A DNA stretch of 64,000 bases, from positions 8,367,432-8,431,431 of the forward strand of contig CAIIXF020000012.1 in the NCBI GenBank assembly GCA_903813345.2, written 5' to 3'. Every line of letters starts with the position of its first letter. Within the stretch, counting starts at the first letter, position 1. Below, in pieces: positions 49,036-60,467 of the stretch. A program made the translations under genes and the position numbers. The DNA comes from Owenia fusiformis (taxonomy: Eukaryota; Annelida; Polychaeta; Sabellida; Oweniidae). Under the pieces are notes generated by a model, which saw only the letters and a list, made by a program, of their open reading frames with translations, was not told the DNA's origin and did no database searches.

Positions 49036-49183
49036 TTAATGCCTTGGTCACAAATGCTCCGATCCATCGGCCGGCGCCCGCCCGATTGAGTGTTTTGTTC
49101 AATATTGTATTCAATTTTGAACAAAATACTCAATCGGTCGGGCGCCGTAGAGAAAATCGGAGCCTATGTGACCAAGGCATTAA
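49036..49183. mobile_element. 148-bp TTAA-flanked hairpin MITE
   Basis: TTAA at 49036-49039 and 49180-49183 encloses inverted repeats TGCCTTGGTCACAAATGCTC / TGCCTTGGTCACATAGGCTC. Pairing continues through GGCGCCCG and CCGATTGAGT to the centre near 49110. A TTAA target site is typical of piggyBac and Kolobok elements. Non-autonomous. The two plus frames at 49044-49305 are artefacts of the hairpin. Confidence 0.8.
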
Positions 49184-51043
49184 TAGAACAGACTTTTCTT
49201 GGGACGGCAAATCCAAATGGCTGCCCTTACATTTACCAAGACCGCCCAAAAACGTATCCGTTTAAAACTTTCATGCGAAGAAACATCCCTGAAAATTTCA
49301 GATGATTAAACAAAACGGTTTGGCTGGACACCTGTAGACGAGTCTTCACTAACAGGATTTTAGGACGGAATAATTTTCTCCATTTGGTCATTATACATCT
49401 GAATGTTTGGTATGATAATAATGAGAAAAGATATAATTGATTATACACCGTGTATCCCTTATCCTCACAGGGAACATTGAATAAGATATAACTACAAGTT
49501 TAGGATTATGACAGCACGTTCAGTATTTTTTATTTATTAATTATTTATTTGATTATTACTTTCATAGCAGTATCGCACACTTGGTGTGGCAATATTACAT
49601 ATTCAGAGAAGCAGAGGTAATGAAATATCACTAAAGCATTACAAAATAAAACAACAGGCATGTTAAAAACAGTAAAATCGTTTAAAAAAATAAGAATAAA
49701 ATTATGCAATATTTTGTGTAATTTTTCAGAAATCAAGAGTTCAAATCACTGTGATTGATATCAAATCTCTTAAATAACACAAGTTGCGAATACTGTGACT
49801 ACCTGTACTTAATACTTATCTAATACCTAGAATAGTACTAGTTTCAATTGCTGTGACTATGATATAACTGATTATACAAGTTTCAGTCACTGTGACAACT
49901 TATATAATCTCGCAAATAATACTGTGACTACTTATGTAATTCCTGTGATTATGTATATACTATCTTAAGTAATATGTTTTTTAAATACTATGACTATACT
50001 TATGAAATCTCTCAAATAATACTGGTTCCAATAACTGTGACTATTTATACTATATTGGGTAATATAAGTTCTGATTTCTGTGGCTACATTACTTGATATA
50101 AAATATTTTAAATAATACTAGTTCCAAATACTTAATATATACTACTTAATATATTGAATGATATACTATGAAATATAAGTACGAATTAACCCTATTGTCT
50201 GCAGGGGGTTAACAGTACCTTTTGAATTTTTTTGTATCTCCGTTATATCTTTAGCTTGAGCCACAGATATTAGTATGATACACTTTGTGGCGTAAAAATG
50301 TGATTAAGGGTAGATGGGCAAAGTTATGATAGTCGGAACTTGATGCCAATAAAATTGAGATTCATGAAATATTGATTGTTACCTTATTTCTAATACTCTG
50401 GAAACAAAAGTATGATTATTGCTTTGTTTGATAAGTAATAATTTAGCATATTGAAATATCTTTCCAATACGCTTTATTTCATGAAAACCAAGCCAGTATT
50501 GACTATGTTATGAATTTATAAAGGTAAAATCAGTTAATCGCAAATTTCTCGCGAATCACGTTCTCTTCACGAATTTTAGAGAAAACCATTTTTTCTAAAT
50601 AAATATCTTTGAACTTTTTTTGCATATTTCTGAATGTCTATACTAACTCTTATAATAGAATTTTGATGAATGTCATTTTCCAAATTTTAGATATAATTTT
50701 TTTATTGTCCTGCGCCCAATTTTTCAATTTTACTTTTCGATGTTTGTGCTGTTGCTAGGTGGTTGATAGGCAACATCATGGACCGAAATTATATTGGAAC
50801 AATACAAAGTCATACATTCATACACCTGCATACCAAATCACTAATTGGCATTTGTTGTACATCTTTAAATATGAAATCAATGCTAAAGATCAGAAAATAA
50901 ACTTGAAATTGTTGACTATTCAATCTTTCAAAGTGTATAATTTCAGTTCTAGAAAAGCTTTCACCATGATTTTAGTTTATTTCGAAAGCTAGTAAATTAT
51001 GACATGACAATTTTCCACAAAATGTGAAAAATGCACAACCCCT
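49184..51043. other. Intergenic DNA with degenerate tandem repeat
   Basis: About 49740-50165 is a decayed AT-rich repeat in which ACTGTGACTA, 'AATAATACT' and 'TTCCAAT' phrases recur every 40-60 bp. A similar texture reappears at about 62380-62560. The rest (50165-51043) shows no gene; the frame 50759-50992 has no motif. This is the 3' flank of the PGRP gene. Confidence 0.4.
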
Positions 51044-51058
51044 AGGTCACGTTGACCT
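51044..51058. promoter_or_regulatory. Perfect AGGTCAcgtTGACCT palindrome
   Basis: An exact inverted repeat of the nuclear-receptor half-site AGGTCA with 3-base spacer, the consensus estrogen-response-element form, followed at once by two more TGACCT half-sites up to 51083. It lies about 165 bases past the PGRP stop codon. Function is not shown: the window's satellite at 34985-36240 is also full of such half-sites, so this may be a repeat relic. Confidence 0.35.
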
Positions 51059-51217
51059 CGATTTGACCTTTGTTGACCTCTTTTAAAAAACAATACATTA
51101 ATGACAATAAAAAGTTTGCACACATTCAATAAAAGGTTGCAGACATTAGGGTTGAAGTACACTTGCAAAAAGGAGAGTCAATGTTTAATTATCATAATAG
51201 TAATCATCGATGCTACA

Positions 51218-51223
51218 TTTATT
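51218..51223 (-). terminator. Poly(A) signal AATAAA overlapping the PGRP stop codon
   Basis: On the minus strand the gene ends TGC TGA ATAAATG: the A of the stop codon is the first A of the AATAAA hexamer. If used, the 3' UTR would be only about 15-30 nt. I see no other clear minus-strand AATAAA close below it. Confidence 0.5.
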
Positions 51224-53146
51224 CAGCAATTATATTTCGTTAGTCTCCTTCTGCTGAATCTTGGCCAACTCTGTATGCTCGAATACAGGTATTTCCCTGG
51301 ACATGCCGTGCAACTAGCATCTCTGTGACCAAACAGTTCGTAATTCGGGCTTATGTAACCCTGTAATGATAGAACATCAAAACTCAGTACAGTAAATAAC
51401 AGATGAATTATTTGAAGAGATAATGCCAGACCTAACAACTAATGAAAGACCTGGTACCCATCTGGTTTGATCATGAAGAGCAAAATGATGAATCAAATAG
51501 TGGTCATATAACCTTACCGGACTGTTATAGATGCGCCATAATTTTGAATGATAAAGCGAGTAGATCATCTCCCACAAATTTTAACTTACCCTGGATATTC
51601 CACATGCAATGACGTCCTTTGCAGCTCTCTGGGCAGCGGCATTTGCGTTCCTATATTCAAAGTTGCCTATGAATGAGATCGCGATGGCGTTTTTGTTATA
51701 TCCGTATGTGTGTGCACCTTCGGTGCTGAACCCACGACCTTCGTATGCGTTACCATCCTCGCCAACCAAGAAACTATAGCCAATGTCGGACCATCCTAGA
51801 AATATAATTGTTCTTAAAAGTCTAATATCGGTACAACATATCAGGATGGTTTGACCATAATCGGTAATTTAGTACTATTCTTCTACTTTATGCATAGTAG
51901 GATAGTAGCTTACTATTTCGGTCCATGTGATAATTCTGATGCCCCCTCGCCGAACGTGAACACGTCGACTTTGAGTTACAGAAACTTCCTGTTGTATGAT
52001 GGATGAATACCATATTGACTGGAGTTCGAATTGAAGATCTGCCCCTTGCTGGCCGTGCTCCCCAACCTACCCTTGATATAATCGCAGAGCAACCTCGCCC
52101 GCCATTACCGCCACTCCCACCTCCACCTGCAGTAAGATCATCAAGATAAGAAATTAAGGTTGCGGGTATATATAAGGGTTATACCGGGATTGTATATTTG
52201 ATTAGGATTTATATCCGATCATAGCATTATCCCAAAGGATAAACCAAATATACAATTACGATTTCTCCCGATGTTTTGTTAGACAACTACATGATTGTAT
52301 ATGTAATAGATAGAAATAGCAATATAGTTTGATAGTGTATCATAATTTGTATATTTATTCACCGCTAATCACCACGGATAGTTACCAATTACAAATGGAA
52401 ATTATGAATAAAAATACACTTATTTTAAAATAGTGAACAGTGTTATATCGCCCAAGGTCGATGGCTCAGGACAAAAATGGAGTTGTCATACCACCAACGA
52501 ATTTCTTTTGATTTTCATTGCCAGAATAATTTCTGTGTTTCTAACTGCTAGTAACTTGACGAGCTTGTTATACAAAATCTCTATTTTTCACATGTCCATT
52601 TACACTTACCGCATCGACTGGCTGCAGCTTGGTTGAGATACTTCCCTGCTACCCAACCTGTCCTTCCATTATATGCGATAGAATACCAAACATAGCCATC
52701 CCTCCATTGTCTCTGTCCAGTGTTTTTTACGCATTGTCCATTAGATAGAGATCCGATAAAACGGTATCCGATATCTGAGACCACCTATAGTAATATTATA
52801 TACAATGTCAAACTATCTAAAGATTACCGTTCTAACACATTTGCCAGGATAGATACAATAGCAATATTCACGCTTTACACAATTTATTTCTTCCTTGTTC
52901 GTTTTTCCGTTACTATCTTCGGTAAATAATTCACGTGGTAATGAGCATGAAAGAACATTTATGCATTGACATTACTGAGATACCAATTAAAATTGTCAAA
53001 AATCACATACCATTAGATCGTACATTTAGACCAATTCTGGCTGTTGAACAGACACATGTGCCGGAAGGTAGATATTTCCCATTAAGATCCGACCTGGATT
53101 CATTCAACATAAGAAGTCCAAAACCAACCAATAACAACCACTTCAT
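51223..53146 (-). CDS. PGRP: Secreted peptidoglycan recognition protein with N-terminal SH3b domain, five exons
   Basis: Binds and should cleave bacterial peptidoglycan outside the cell (N-acetylmuramoyl-L-alanine amidase, Amidase_2/PGRP fold). Exons: 53146-53011, 52774-52610, 52126-51914, 51795-51590, 51360-51223. Donors GTATGT, GTAAGT, GTAAGC, GTAAGT; all acceptors AG; the first three junctions are phase 1, the last phase 0; total 858 nt, 285 aa. Signal peptide MKWLLLVGFGLLMLNESRS. Bacterial-type SH3 at about 34-90 (GLNVRSND, WYSIAYNGRTGWVAGKYL). Gly-rich linker 101-112. PGRP domain from about 113 (CSAIISRVGWGARP). Zinc ligands His143 (FIHHTTG), His252 (GHRD) and Cys260 (CTACPG), catalytic Tyr178 (DIGYSF) and Thr258 are all present, so an active amidase is predicted. 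The Cys150-Cys156 pair is the usual PGRP disulphide. SH3b probably adds cell-wall binding. Family certain; activity inferred from residues. Confidence 0.95.
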
Positions 53147-53285
53147 GGCGAATATTGGTGTTTGATAGTGCTAAATATTTTCTTAATTGAACTGATAGTA
53201 TCGATATCTTGCCTGCAGCCTCCTTGCTTGTGATTTCTATAAAAGTAATACGAAACTATTGGATTGATTTTTGATAGATACTGTA

Positions 53286-54633
53286 TACAGTGCGTATAAA
53301 AAAAAAAACGCAATAGATTGTTATCTCGGAAAAGCACAAAACCAGTGATAACAGCATTGATTTCATTCAATGTACCATAAAGCCATGTGTCTCCTCTTTC
53401 TAATGGTATATCATTCGTTGATATTGGGTCATGGTTGGGCGAGTAATCATTCCTTAAGCAAAGTAGGCCAAAATTACCTTTGGGCCAAGTTATAAACATC
53501 GCAAAAGTCAGTGCACGGGGCCCAATGCAATATTTGAAGAAAACATTCAGAACAACTAATTCAATTTCGATGTTTCATTTATATGTGATTATTCTGAGTG
53601 AAATCCTTCAGATTTGATTGGTTTATAAAGTTTCAGCTATTGCATCTTGTTTTTGAATTCACGAATAAGTGAGTTTTGTTACTATATTTAGATGTAGTTC
53701 TCGTCATGAATTCCAATTTTGCCGCGAAACCAATTGTAGATACCCTCTTGCACGTATTGATTTGAACTCCTGACCTATCGCTTGATCGATCGCGATGTAA
53801 TATTTTAGAATTTATATAATATTGTAGAATTTATATTTTAATTAAGAGATCGCGATATTATGTTTTAATAAAAAGATTATGGTCCTGTGACCATATCAAT
53901 AAAATCAATGATGACTGCATCCTATTCATTCAATGTACCAAAACCTAATTACTCCTTTTACAATGGAATGTCATTCATTCACAGGGAGTCATGGTTGTCC
54001 GAATAATCATTATTTTGTAAAGTGGGGCAAAATTCAGCTCAGACCCAAGTTTTAAACATTGCAAAAGTCAGTGCATGGGGCATAGGGGCTATTGGAAGAA
54101 GGTGTGACAGGTGTGGCATAGACAGTAAAGTGTTCAAACTCATACTCTTGCAAGAATACATCCTATACCCCTTTTAATTGCCACCACTTCTTAGCACATA
54201 AAGATGCCCTCATCTCTCCATGCCATTCATGGCTCAGCTCTGAGTCATCTGTGGGTTAAGGCAGAGAAAAACAGCCCATTGGCAATTCTTTCTCGAAGTT
54301 TTGCATTATCTAGTGAAGGAATGGTGAGCACAGATGCTCCCGAGGTAGCTCCAAAAGAAAAAGTCGCAACAAATTTAACCTTCCATTGGCACTTAGCTCT
54401 TGCACTGATTTTTGCAATTTCTGAAACTTGGTCCGGATCCGGAGCCGATTTTGACCCGCCGTGTAAATGGAAGGATTTCTCACCCAACCATGACAATATT
54501 TGAATGAATGACATATGATTGCAAAGAGGAGGGGCGTGGCTTTATAGTACATTGAGTGAAATTGATGTAGTCATCACTAGTTTTGTGATTTTACGAGATA
54601 ACTGTTTGTTGCGTTCTTTTTATACGCCCTGTA
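53286..54633. mobile_element. TA-flanked mariner-like element, 1.35 kb, internally duplicated
   Basis: Ends TACAGTGCGTATAAAA (left) and TACAGGGCGTATAAAA (right, other strand), with long paired arms: TTATCTCG..AAA..CACAAAACCAGTGAT and CAATGTACCATAAAGCCA. A third, end-less copy of the arm lies at about 53885-54085 in the same orientation as the left arm (ATTCAATGTACC, GGTCATGGTTG, GCAAAAGTCAGTGCA). The structure is therefore arm, arm copy, inverted arm. It begins only 140 bases upstream of the PGRP start codon. Frames at 53143-53499 and 54204-54552 come from the arms. Confidence 0.75.
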
Positions 54634-54919
54634 GTACATCTGATTGAAATATATTAAAGTTGTTCTAAAATGACATTACTCGATTTAGATTATGTTCAAG
54701 GAGAGTGACTGTCACATCCCGCCCCATCCCGTTAACAGAGCGATGGCCCGCGAACTAATATCCAGTAGCCAAAAAGTGCCTGATGAAGATGAACGTGCTT
54801 CATTGAAACGTAACAAGTAAATGTAAGTTTCAAAACAATTTTTAATGGATCATTTTCTATTGTTTTATACAATGTCGTGTAGTATAGTTAGACTTATTTT
54901 TTTGTACATGTACTGTATA

Positions 54920-55050
54920 CAATTATTGACCTCTCCAGAGGTTTACTGTCAAAATTATATCCCGAGACTGTAAACCGAGACCGTAGGTCGAGGTTTACAG
55001 TCGAGGGATATAATTTTGACAGTAAACCGAATGGAGAGGTCTATAATTGT
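54920..55050. repeat. Near-perfect palindrome, 131 bp
   Basis: ACAATTATTGACCTCTCC pairs with GGAGAGGTCTATAATTGT, and GTTTACTGTCAAAATTATAT pairs with its complement, closing at GGTTTACAGT../..ACTGTAAACC around 54985. It directly abuts the Crypton-like fragment. Similar promoter-like palindromes occur at 57678 and 63838. Confidence 0.75.
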
Positions 55051-55475
55051 TTTGTTAGTCCGAAGAATATCTTAGATTTTTCTGACCCTTGAAGTTGACT
55101 TGAAGTTGGATCCAGACCCTCGAGACGTTCATGTTGTATTTCAGTAAGCTATATCGGCAGTAAGTTCACTCAATGGAGTCAAATTACTCTCCTGGGCGAA
55201 GTCCACTGAAAGCTTTGTACAAAGTTTTAGATTTTTCTTCGTATTTTGACTGTCTTTACTCTCTAAGAGACTAATAATATCCTCATCTTCAACATTTTTG
55301 AAACGGCTAGTGCTAGCGGCGGCCATTTTATCGTTTGATAATGACGTCATTTTAGTGGAATGCTGGGAATATTATTCACCGGCAATGCATTGCGCGGTGT
55401 ACAGTTAAAATTATTCACCGCTCGTTGACCAATCAAAATCGAGTATTTCAACTGAGGTACTAACAAAATAATATA
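55051..55475 (-). mobile_element. Crypton-like fragment with the start of a KIAA1958-type protein
   Basis: The minus frame 55350-55141 begins MTSLSNDKMAAASTSRFKNV and continues EDEDIISLLESKDSQNTKK. This closely recalls the N-terminus of KIAA1958-like/DUF3504 tyrosine-recombinase proteins derived from Crypton DNA transposons. The frame stops after 69 codons, before any recombinase domain, so this is a deletion remnant. Upstream on the same strand is GTACCTCAGTTGAAATACTC then GATTTTGATTGGTC, resembling the ends at 48392 and 63750. The two edges carry GTTAGTCC and, inverted, GTTAGTACC. Family identity is from memory of the N-terminal pattern. Confidence 0.5.
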
Positions 55476-57271
55476 TGCCATGCCATTACATCTCAAGGGT
55501 CATTGAAATAAGATATGGCTAACACATTGATTGATAATTGCATCGTTTTAAAGGTCTCGTGTTAATTTTGAAAACATATTTTTAAAATCGTTATCATTTA
55601 TTGTTTGCAGGTGTCTATTTAACACACATAATGTTTTGACTGATATTTTGTTATGCCGTAGTGTTAAAAAATCCGCATATATCCCTTAAATAGTAAATAT
55701 TATTGTTATTTCTTCCATTGACTCTTGTTTATAATAATTATCTCCTCTATATCCTCTTTTGCTATCATAAACCACAGCTAATATATAATGTTTACAACAC
55801 ATATATAAACTGACGTGACTCCATAAACAGGCTATGGATGACATAATTATCATAAACAATAGTCAGTGGAAAAATCATAATAATATTTACTCAAGGGATT
55901 TATGCGAAGCGAAATAGTTGTACACTGGTAAATTTAGTGATGCTTCAGATTGAAATAAAATTATCTGAAATTTGAAAAAAAAATCTTTAAAAAAATTGGC
56001 ACATTTATATGCCTTTTATATGTTTTCATCCTCCTAAGCAGGTATCCAGAATCCGTACCTCTTTCTTCCCCCTGCTACAACCAATTTGGAAGCGCCCGAT
56101 TAAACTGAATGATCTAATTATGCGCAATGACTTAACATGATTTCTGTCGCATTTGAAATTTTCAAAAAAAAAATTGAAAAAAAAATGTTTTGAAAAATAT
56201 GAAAAAAAAAATTGAAAATTAATCTGAAAAAATTGAAAATAAAATTATAGGAATAAAAAAATTGGAAGAAATTAAAAAAATATTTGGAAAAAGTTGAAAA
56301 GTTCCAAGGTTATATGCTCAGTAAAAATGAGTTACATTTTTTCATGCAATTGCAATCATTTTATAGAATTAAGGTCACGGAAAATAAAATGAAAAATAGA
56401 ATAGAATTAGAAAAAACAACATCTTGAGGTCGTATTATTTGAAGTCCATACAAACATAGCGACCATCGGATAAATATGATATCCAATGATTTCTCGGCTA
56501 TCTTTTTTATCCACTCTTGAATATCGCCGATCTCCACTCATGGATAAACATGGTATCCCTCAAAAATCATAGGATGTCCTCTATTTATCCTTAATCACCA
56601 ATATGCTTTTTTATCCTATGCCAAGTAGAGTTTTAGGGAGATAAGTTGGTAAGATATATCCCGTATCCTGATTTTGAGGTTTCCATATCCAGAACCTCCA
56701 TATCTCCCGCCATATCTCCCGCTTCGGTGCATATCTTCCCGCTTCGGTGCATATCTTCCCGCTTCCGGTAAGTAGTGGAAATGCAATAAAATGACTTTGC
56801 ACATGAACGATTTGTTTATTTTTACAGTATTGTTTTTATAGTATTGAAATGGCCATATTCCCCTGAAACTCTATTTGGTATAGGATAAAGCAGTTATGTA
56901 CGGTCGGTTTTGGATATTGGGTTCATCCCTCGTGAGATATGCACATCTTCCTTCGGTCCCGACGGTCCCTCAGGTAGATATGCATATCTCCCTCTGGATA
57001 AACCCCATATCCAAAACCTACCAGTACATAACCCTTATTTATCCAACAGAAGATAAATTCTGAGAGAGACATTGATCTTGACCATGGGATAATGTCGTTA
57101 TGATATTGGGAATATGACTGGGATTATATCGATATTTCCCCCGGCCACTATGTTACTTCGGGAAATATTTAAATTATCCTTGTAATATTTCCCATATCGA
57201 ATCCCTCCTAAGGAATAACAACTGTTTATCTCCCTTCTCGTAGAATATGTGTTCACATTTCCCCCGTCCAC
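55476..57271. other. Intergenic DNA with low-complexity patches
   Basis: About 55965-56300 is strongly A-rich with GAAAAAATTGAAAA-like repeats. About 56713-56768 has a 20-bp tandem unit (GCTTCGGTGCATATCTTCCC) in two and a half copies. The whole 56460-57200 stretch repeats ATATCC/GGATAAAC/ATATCTCCC phrases in both orientations, suggesting a decayed palindromic element. The two overlapping minus frames at 56611-56804 are by-products of the 20-bp unit. Confidence 0.45.
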
Positions 57272-57470
57272 AAAGCCCCTCCTTATGCAAATGTACATTT
57301 ATAATCTATTGACACATTAACCTAAATGATGTAAAAGTTGTATACACTAATTATTTTAAAATGTTGATTAAAGCCCCCTCCTTATGCAAATGTATTCACA
57401 TTTACATCTATTGACAAATTAACATAAATCATGTAAAAGTTGTATACATTAATTATTTAAAAATTTTGAT
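57272..57470 (+). repeat. 98-bp tandem duplication
   Basis: Units from about 57272 and 57370 both start AAAGCCCC(C)TCCTTATGCA and contain ATCTATTGACA(C/A)ATTAAC, 'TGTAAAAGTTGTATACA' and TTGATTAA. They differ at roughly a tenth of positions plus small indels. Confidence 0.85.
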
Positions 57471-57677
57471 TAATGATAAATTATTACCACCTTGCCGGGC
57501 CAGTTCTAGGGGTTTTAGTGCTAGTTTAGAAGGCATTCATTTTACTATATCGACCTGAGAAATGTGTGACGTCATAGTGGTGGTCCATATGGACCGGTCT
57601 AGAATATATTCCGGACCGGCAATTTTCCCCGGGAAATTAGATGTCGTTCAATGCGTAAGATTTTCTTGCTGTTTCAG

Positions 57678-57838
57678 TCCTGGTCGTTAACGGTGGTAAT
57701 AATACAAATAACGTCATTTCTGCGAGCAATATAGTGAAATATTGGACCTTGGGCCTTCGGCCCTCGGTCCAATATTTCACTATATTGCCCTTAGAAATGA
57801 CGTTATTGTACTATTATTGAGTAATTACCATTGACAGG
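57678..57838. repeat. Palindrome centred on GGGCCTTCGGCCC
   Basis: AATATAGTGAAATATTGGAC pairs with GTCCAATATTTCACTATATT around a tight GGGCCTTCGGCCC centre near 57757. Outer arms AACGTCATTTCT / AGAAATGACGTT and GGTAAT / ATTACC also pair. About 160 bp, no coding capacity. An adjacent smaller palindrome (GGACCGGTCTAGAATATATTCCGGACCGG) lies at about 57591-57618. Confidence 0.75.
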
Positions 57839-59879
57839 AAAGCTAAGACTTACAGACGTCCGACAATTGTATTTTCTTGCGGTTGTCTTTTGTATGATAT
57901 CTTCAGGTGTGTATTTTGCTTTTTCAATGAGCACCTACACATGCTTTATATATTGGTTTTGTGTTTGTTGACTTTAATTTTATTGCTATATTTATGGTGC
58001 AGTTACTTATTTGATCAAAACATAAACAGGGGCTGGTCTATGTATTCTGGTGAAAATACTCTTTGTTTTTTTATTTACGCAATGCCATTTTCACTGATTA
58101 GAGATTCTATCTAGGCATAAAGCATGTAACTATACATTATTTGTTACCATTGGAATAGTATACTGAACAATTAAACTACTCCAAAAATAATGAAATAAGT
58201 CGTTTTATCCGTGTGATACCCAAAGAAAACACAAAGAATTGTAACATCTATGCAATGCTTTTTAGGAACGGGAACTAGAATCTATGGATGATAATTATCA
58301 TTACATCAGTTAGTATAAAACGTTAATTATCCATTAGGCATCAGCGATCTAAGAATGTGTCAAGTAGTCAGAGCCCTCTATAATACTTTCTTAAGAAACA
58401 AACATGTTCTTTATCAGTTTATTCTATTGCCTAACAATGTATCTTCTTGTACTATAAATTATATTTCGGAATATACAAGCAGTGGATCCTACAGTTGGAA
58501 AAATAATCTTGTTAAAGATAACAGTGAATCAATTGACAATACGCTTGAGCTCCAATGGATGATTTTCTGGTGATCATTGTACTTATTATGGAGCTTGCCG
58601 AAATCAGATAAGTTATTTTTCACGGGAAAACCTCAACTGCTCAGATATCTTCTTCATTCCGAATAGCCGATTTCTGCCCTTTCACGTCCACGTTTTGCTT
58701 TACAGTTTGCTTTTCATGTCCACGCTTTGCTTTACAGTTTGCTTTTCTTGTTGGGTTTCTTTAAAGTTTTTAGCCACCCTTCCCTTTGGCATTTTCTCTT
58801 ATATGTTTTGGTTGCCTTAGCAGATCGCAAAATCTTAATGGCTTCAATGACTATGAAGAGATCAATTTTTCGCCCATATACTTTGTTCTAAGTGAAAGAA
58901 GTGACTTTCCTATGAACTTGGATATTTTTGAATACTGTTTTTAAATTCAAAAGACTCGCAAACAGTGTAGTTATATAACAGGTATCTTTCATTTTTATTA
59001 CACTTGTTAACGATATGGTTACTTTAGAAAATGTTTTAAAACGATTCGGGACATCACTTGATTAGAAAAATAAAAGGACACCATATGCGCCACAAAGGAA
59101 CGTATTCGTAAGTAAAGTGTATTAGTTGTTTCGAGTACTTATACTGCACCAACTACCTTATAAGAAATCCAAAGTCCATTCGAAACAAAATTCCAGAAAC
59201 AATATTTTTAAGCTAGAAAACTATTTCAGTCATATCTAAGGATAAATTACCCAATCTGTGAAAAAATATTGTCTTACTTTAAAAGATAAAGGAAAGCTCT
59301 TTGATCGAAATATATGGATCGTCCTTCTTCGCACGTGCCAATTAGATCGTTGAATAAACACTTGATTTGGTGCTGATTTGGTTATTTACTGATAAATATA
59401 CGCAAATTGCTTATCGAGGTGTTTGGATCCGTAAACATTCGTTAATTGTGAAGAGGACTGTTGATTTTAAGGCGATCTCGAGCCCTTAATTATGAACCCC
59501 TCTAACAATGTCATGTCTAAATTAGCATTTTTAAGATAATTACAGTATTTTTTTATACCTTTACACTTAATCAGTGGACTTATGTCTAAACTGCAAAGGA
59601 CCATATTTTTACACGTTCACGTACACGATCTTCGTGTGGCTTACTAACTTCCTTATTATATTCACCGTGCTCATGGACCCTGCGTGCCATTTGCGACATG
59701 TTTGTATTTGTTTTGTAAAAATAAAATTGTTTATGACCTTTGAACTAAGTGTGTCATTTTATGATACCTTCAATTTAGTTTCACCAGTTTAAGCTTCATA
59801 ATAGAATGTAAATTTTAGGTTTTAGAATGAATTGACCTTTGAAAAGTTCTCCAATCAACCATGAATTATTCTGAGAACA
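57839..59879. other. Intergenic DNA, nothing recognised
   Basis: AT-rich. A 32-bp tandem pair (TTCACGTCCACGTTTTGCTT.. / TTCATGTCCACGCTTTGCTT..) lies at 58681-58746. Frames at 57890-58114, 58355-58573 and 59574-59792 are short and lack motifs. Confidence 0.35.
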
Positions 59880-60349
59880 TACAGGGTGTCAAATAAGTCC
59901 TGTCCCCCCCCTCTACAGCCAAAACCAAGATATTTTGTACCAAGTGTGATATCTCATTGGAAATTTGACGTATTTGACAGGATTTTATGAATCCGGTATA
60001 AGAAATGTCAAAGGACCAAAAGATGACTAAATATGTACATGGCAATGAATTTAACCAATTTCTGGATAGGGTTAGATGTGTAGAAAAAGAGGTGCAAGGA
60101 AAGTGGCGAAAACCTTGACATATTTCTGAGGCCATATGCTTGTCATTTTGACGTTAAAAAGCTGCTTAAAGGAGGGTAAGTTAACTATAAAGGACATCCT
60201 AAAAATATAGGTAAATTTCATCCAAAATACTTGAGAGTTGGTGAGTTAACATAACTGTTGATGATCTTTCAAACGGTATATCACACTAGGTACCGTCTAT
60301 CAAGGTTTTAGCTGTAGCAGGGGGGACGGGACTTATTTGACACCCTGTA
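59880..60349. mobile_element. TA-flanked MITE, GGTGTCAAATAAGTCC family
   Basis: Ends TACAGGGTGTCAAATAAGTC, exact on both sides over at least 20 bp, then CCTGTCCCCCC / CCGTCCCCCC and TACAGCCAAAACC / TACAGCTAAAACC. TA target flanks fit mariner. 470 bp. The minus frame 59866-60135 is an artefact. Confidence 0.8.
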
Positions 60350-60467
60350 TATGTTCATAACGACATCTAGAATCAGGCGAAGTGCTCCAAAATAACTTAT
60401 TGCGCAGCTCCATACATCCATAGGTGTGATATTCTTATAAATCGTCGTCTTTATGTCGTCATATATC

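Noticed and set aside
51377-51577. 66-codon minus frame between PGRP exons 4 and 5
   Set aside because: Lies in the intron; the true junction 51590/51360 gives an unbroken PGRP domain.
53143-53499. 118-codon minus frame ending near the PGRP start
   Set aside because: It reads mainly through the arm of the mariner-like element and is out of frame with the PGRP signal peptide.
54204-54552. Three overlapping 80-99 codon frames
   Set aside because: They lie in the right arm of the TA-flanked element and have no transposase motif.
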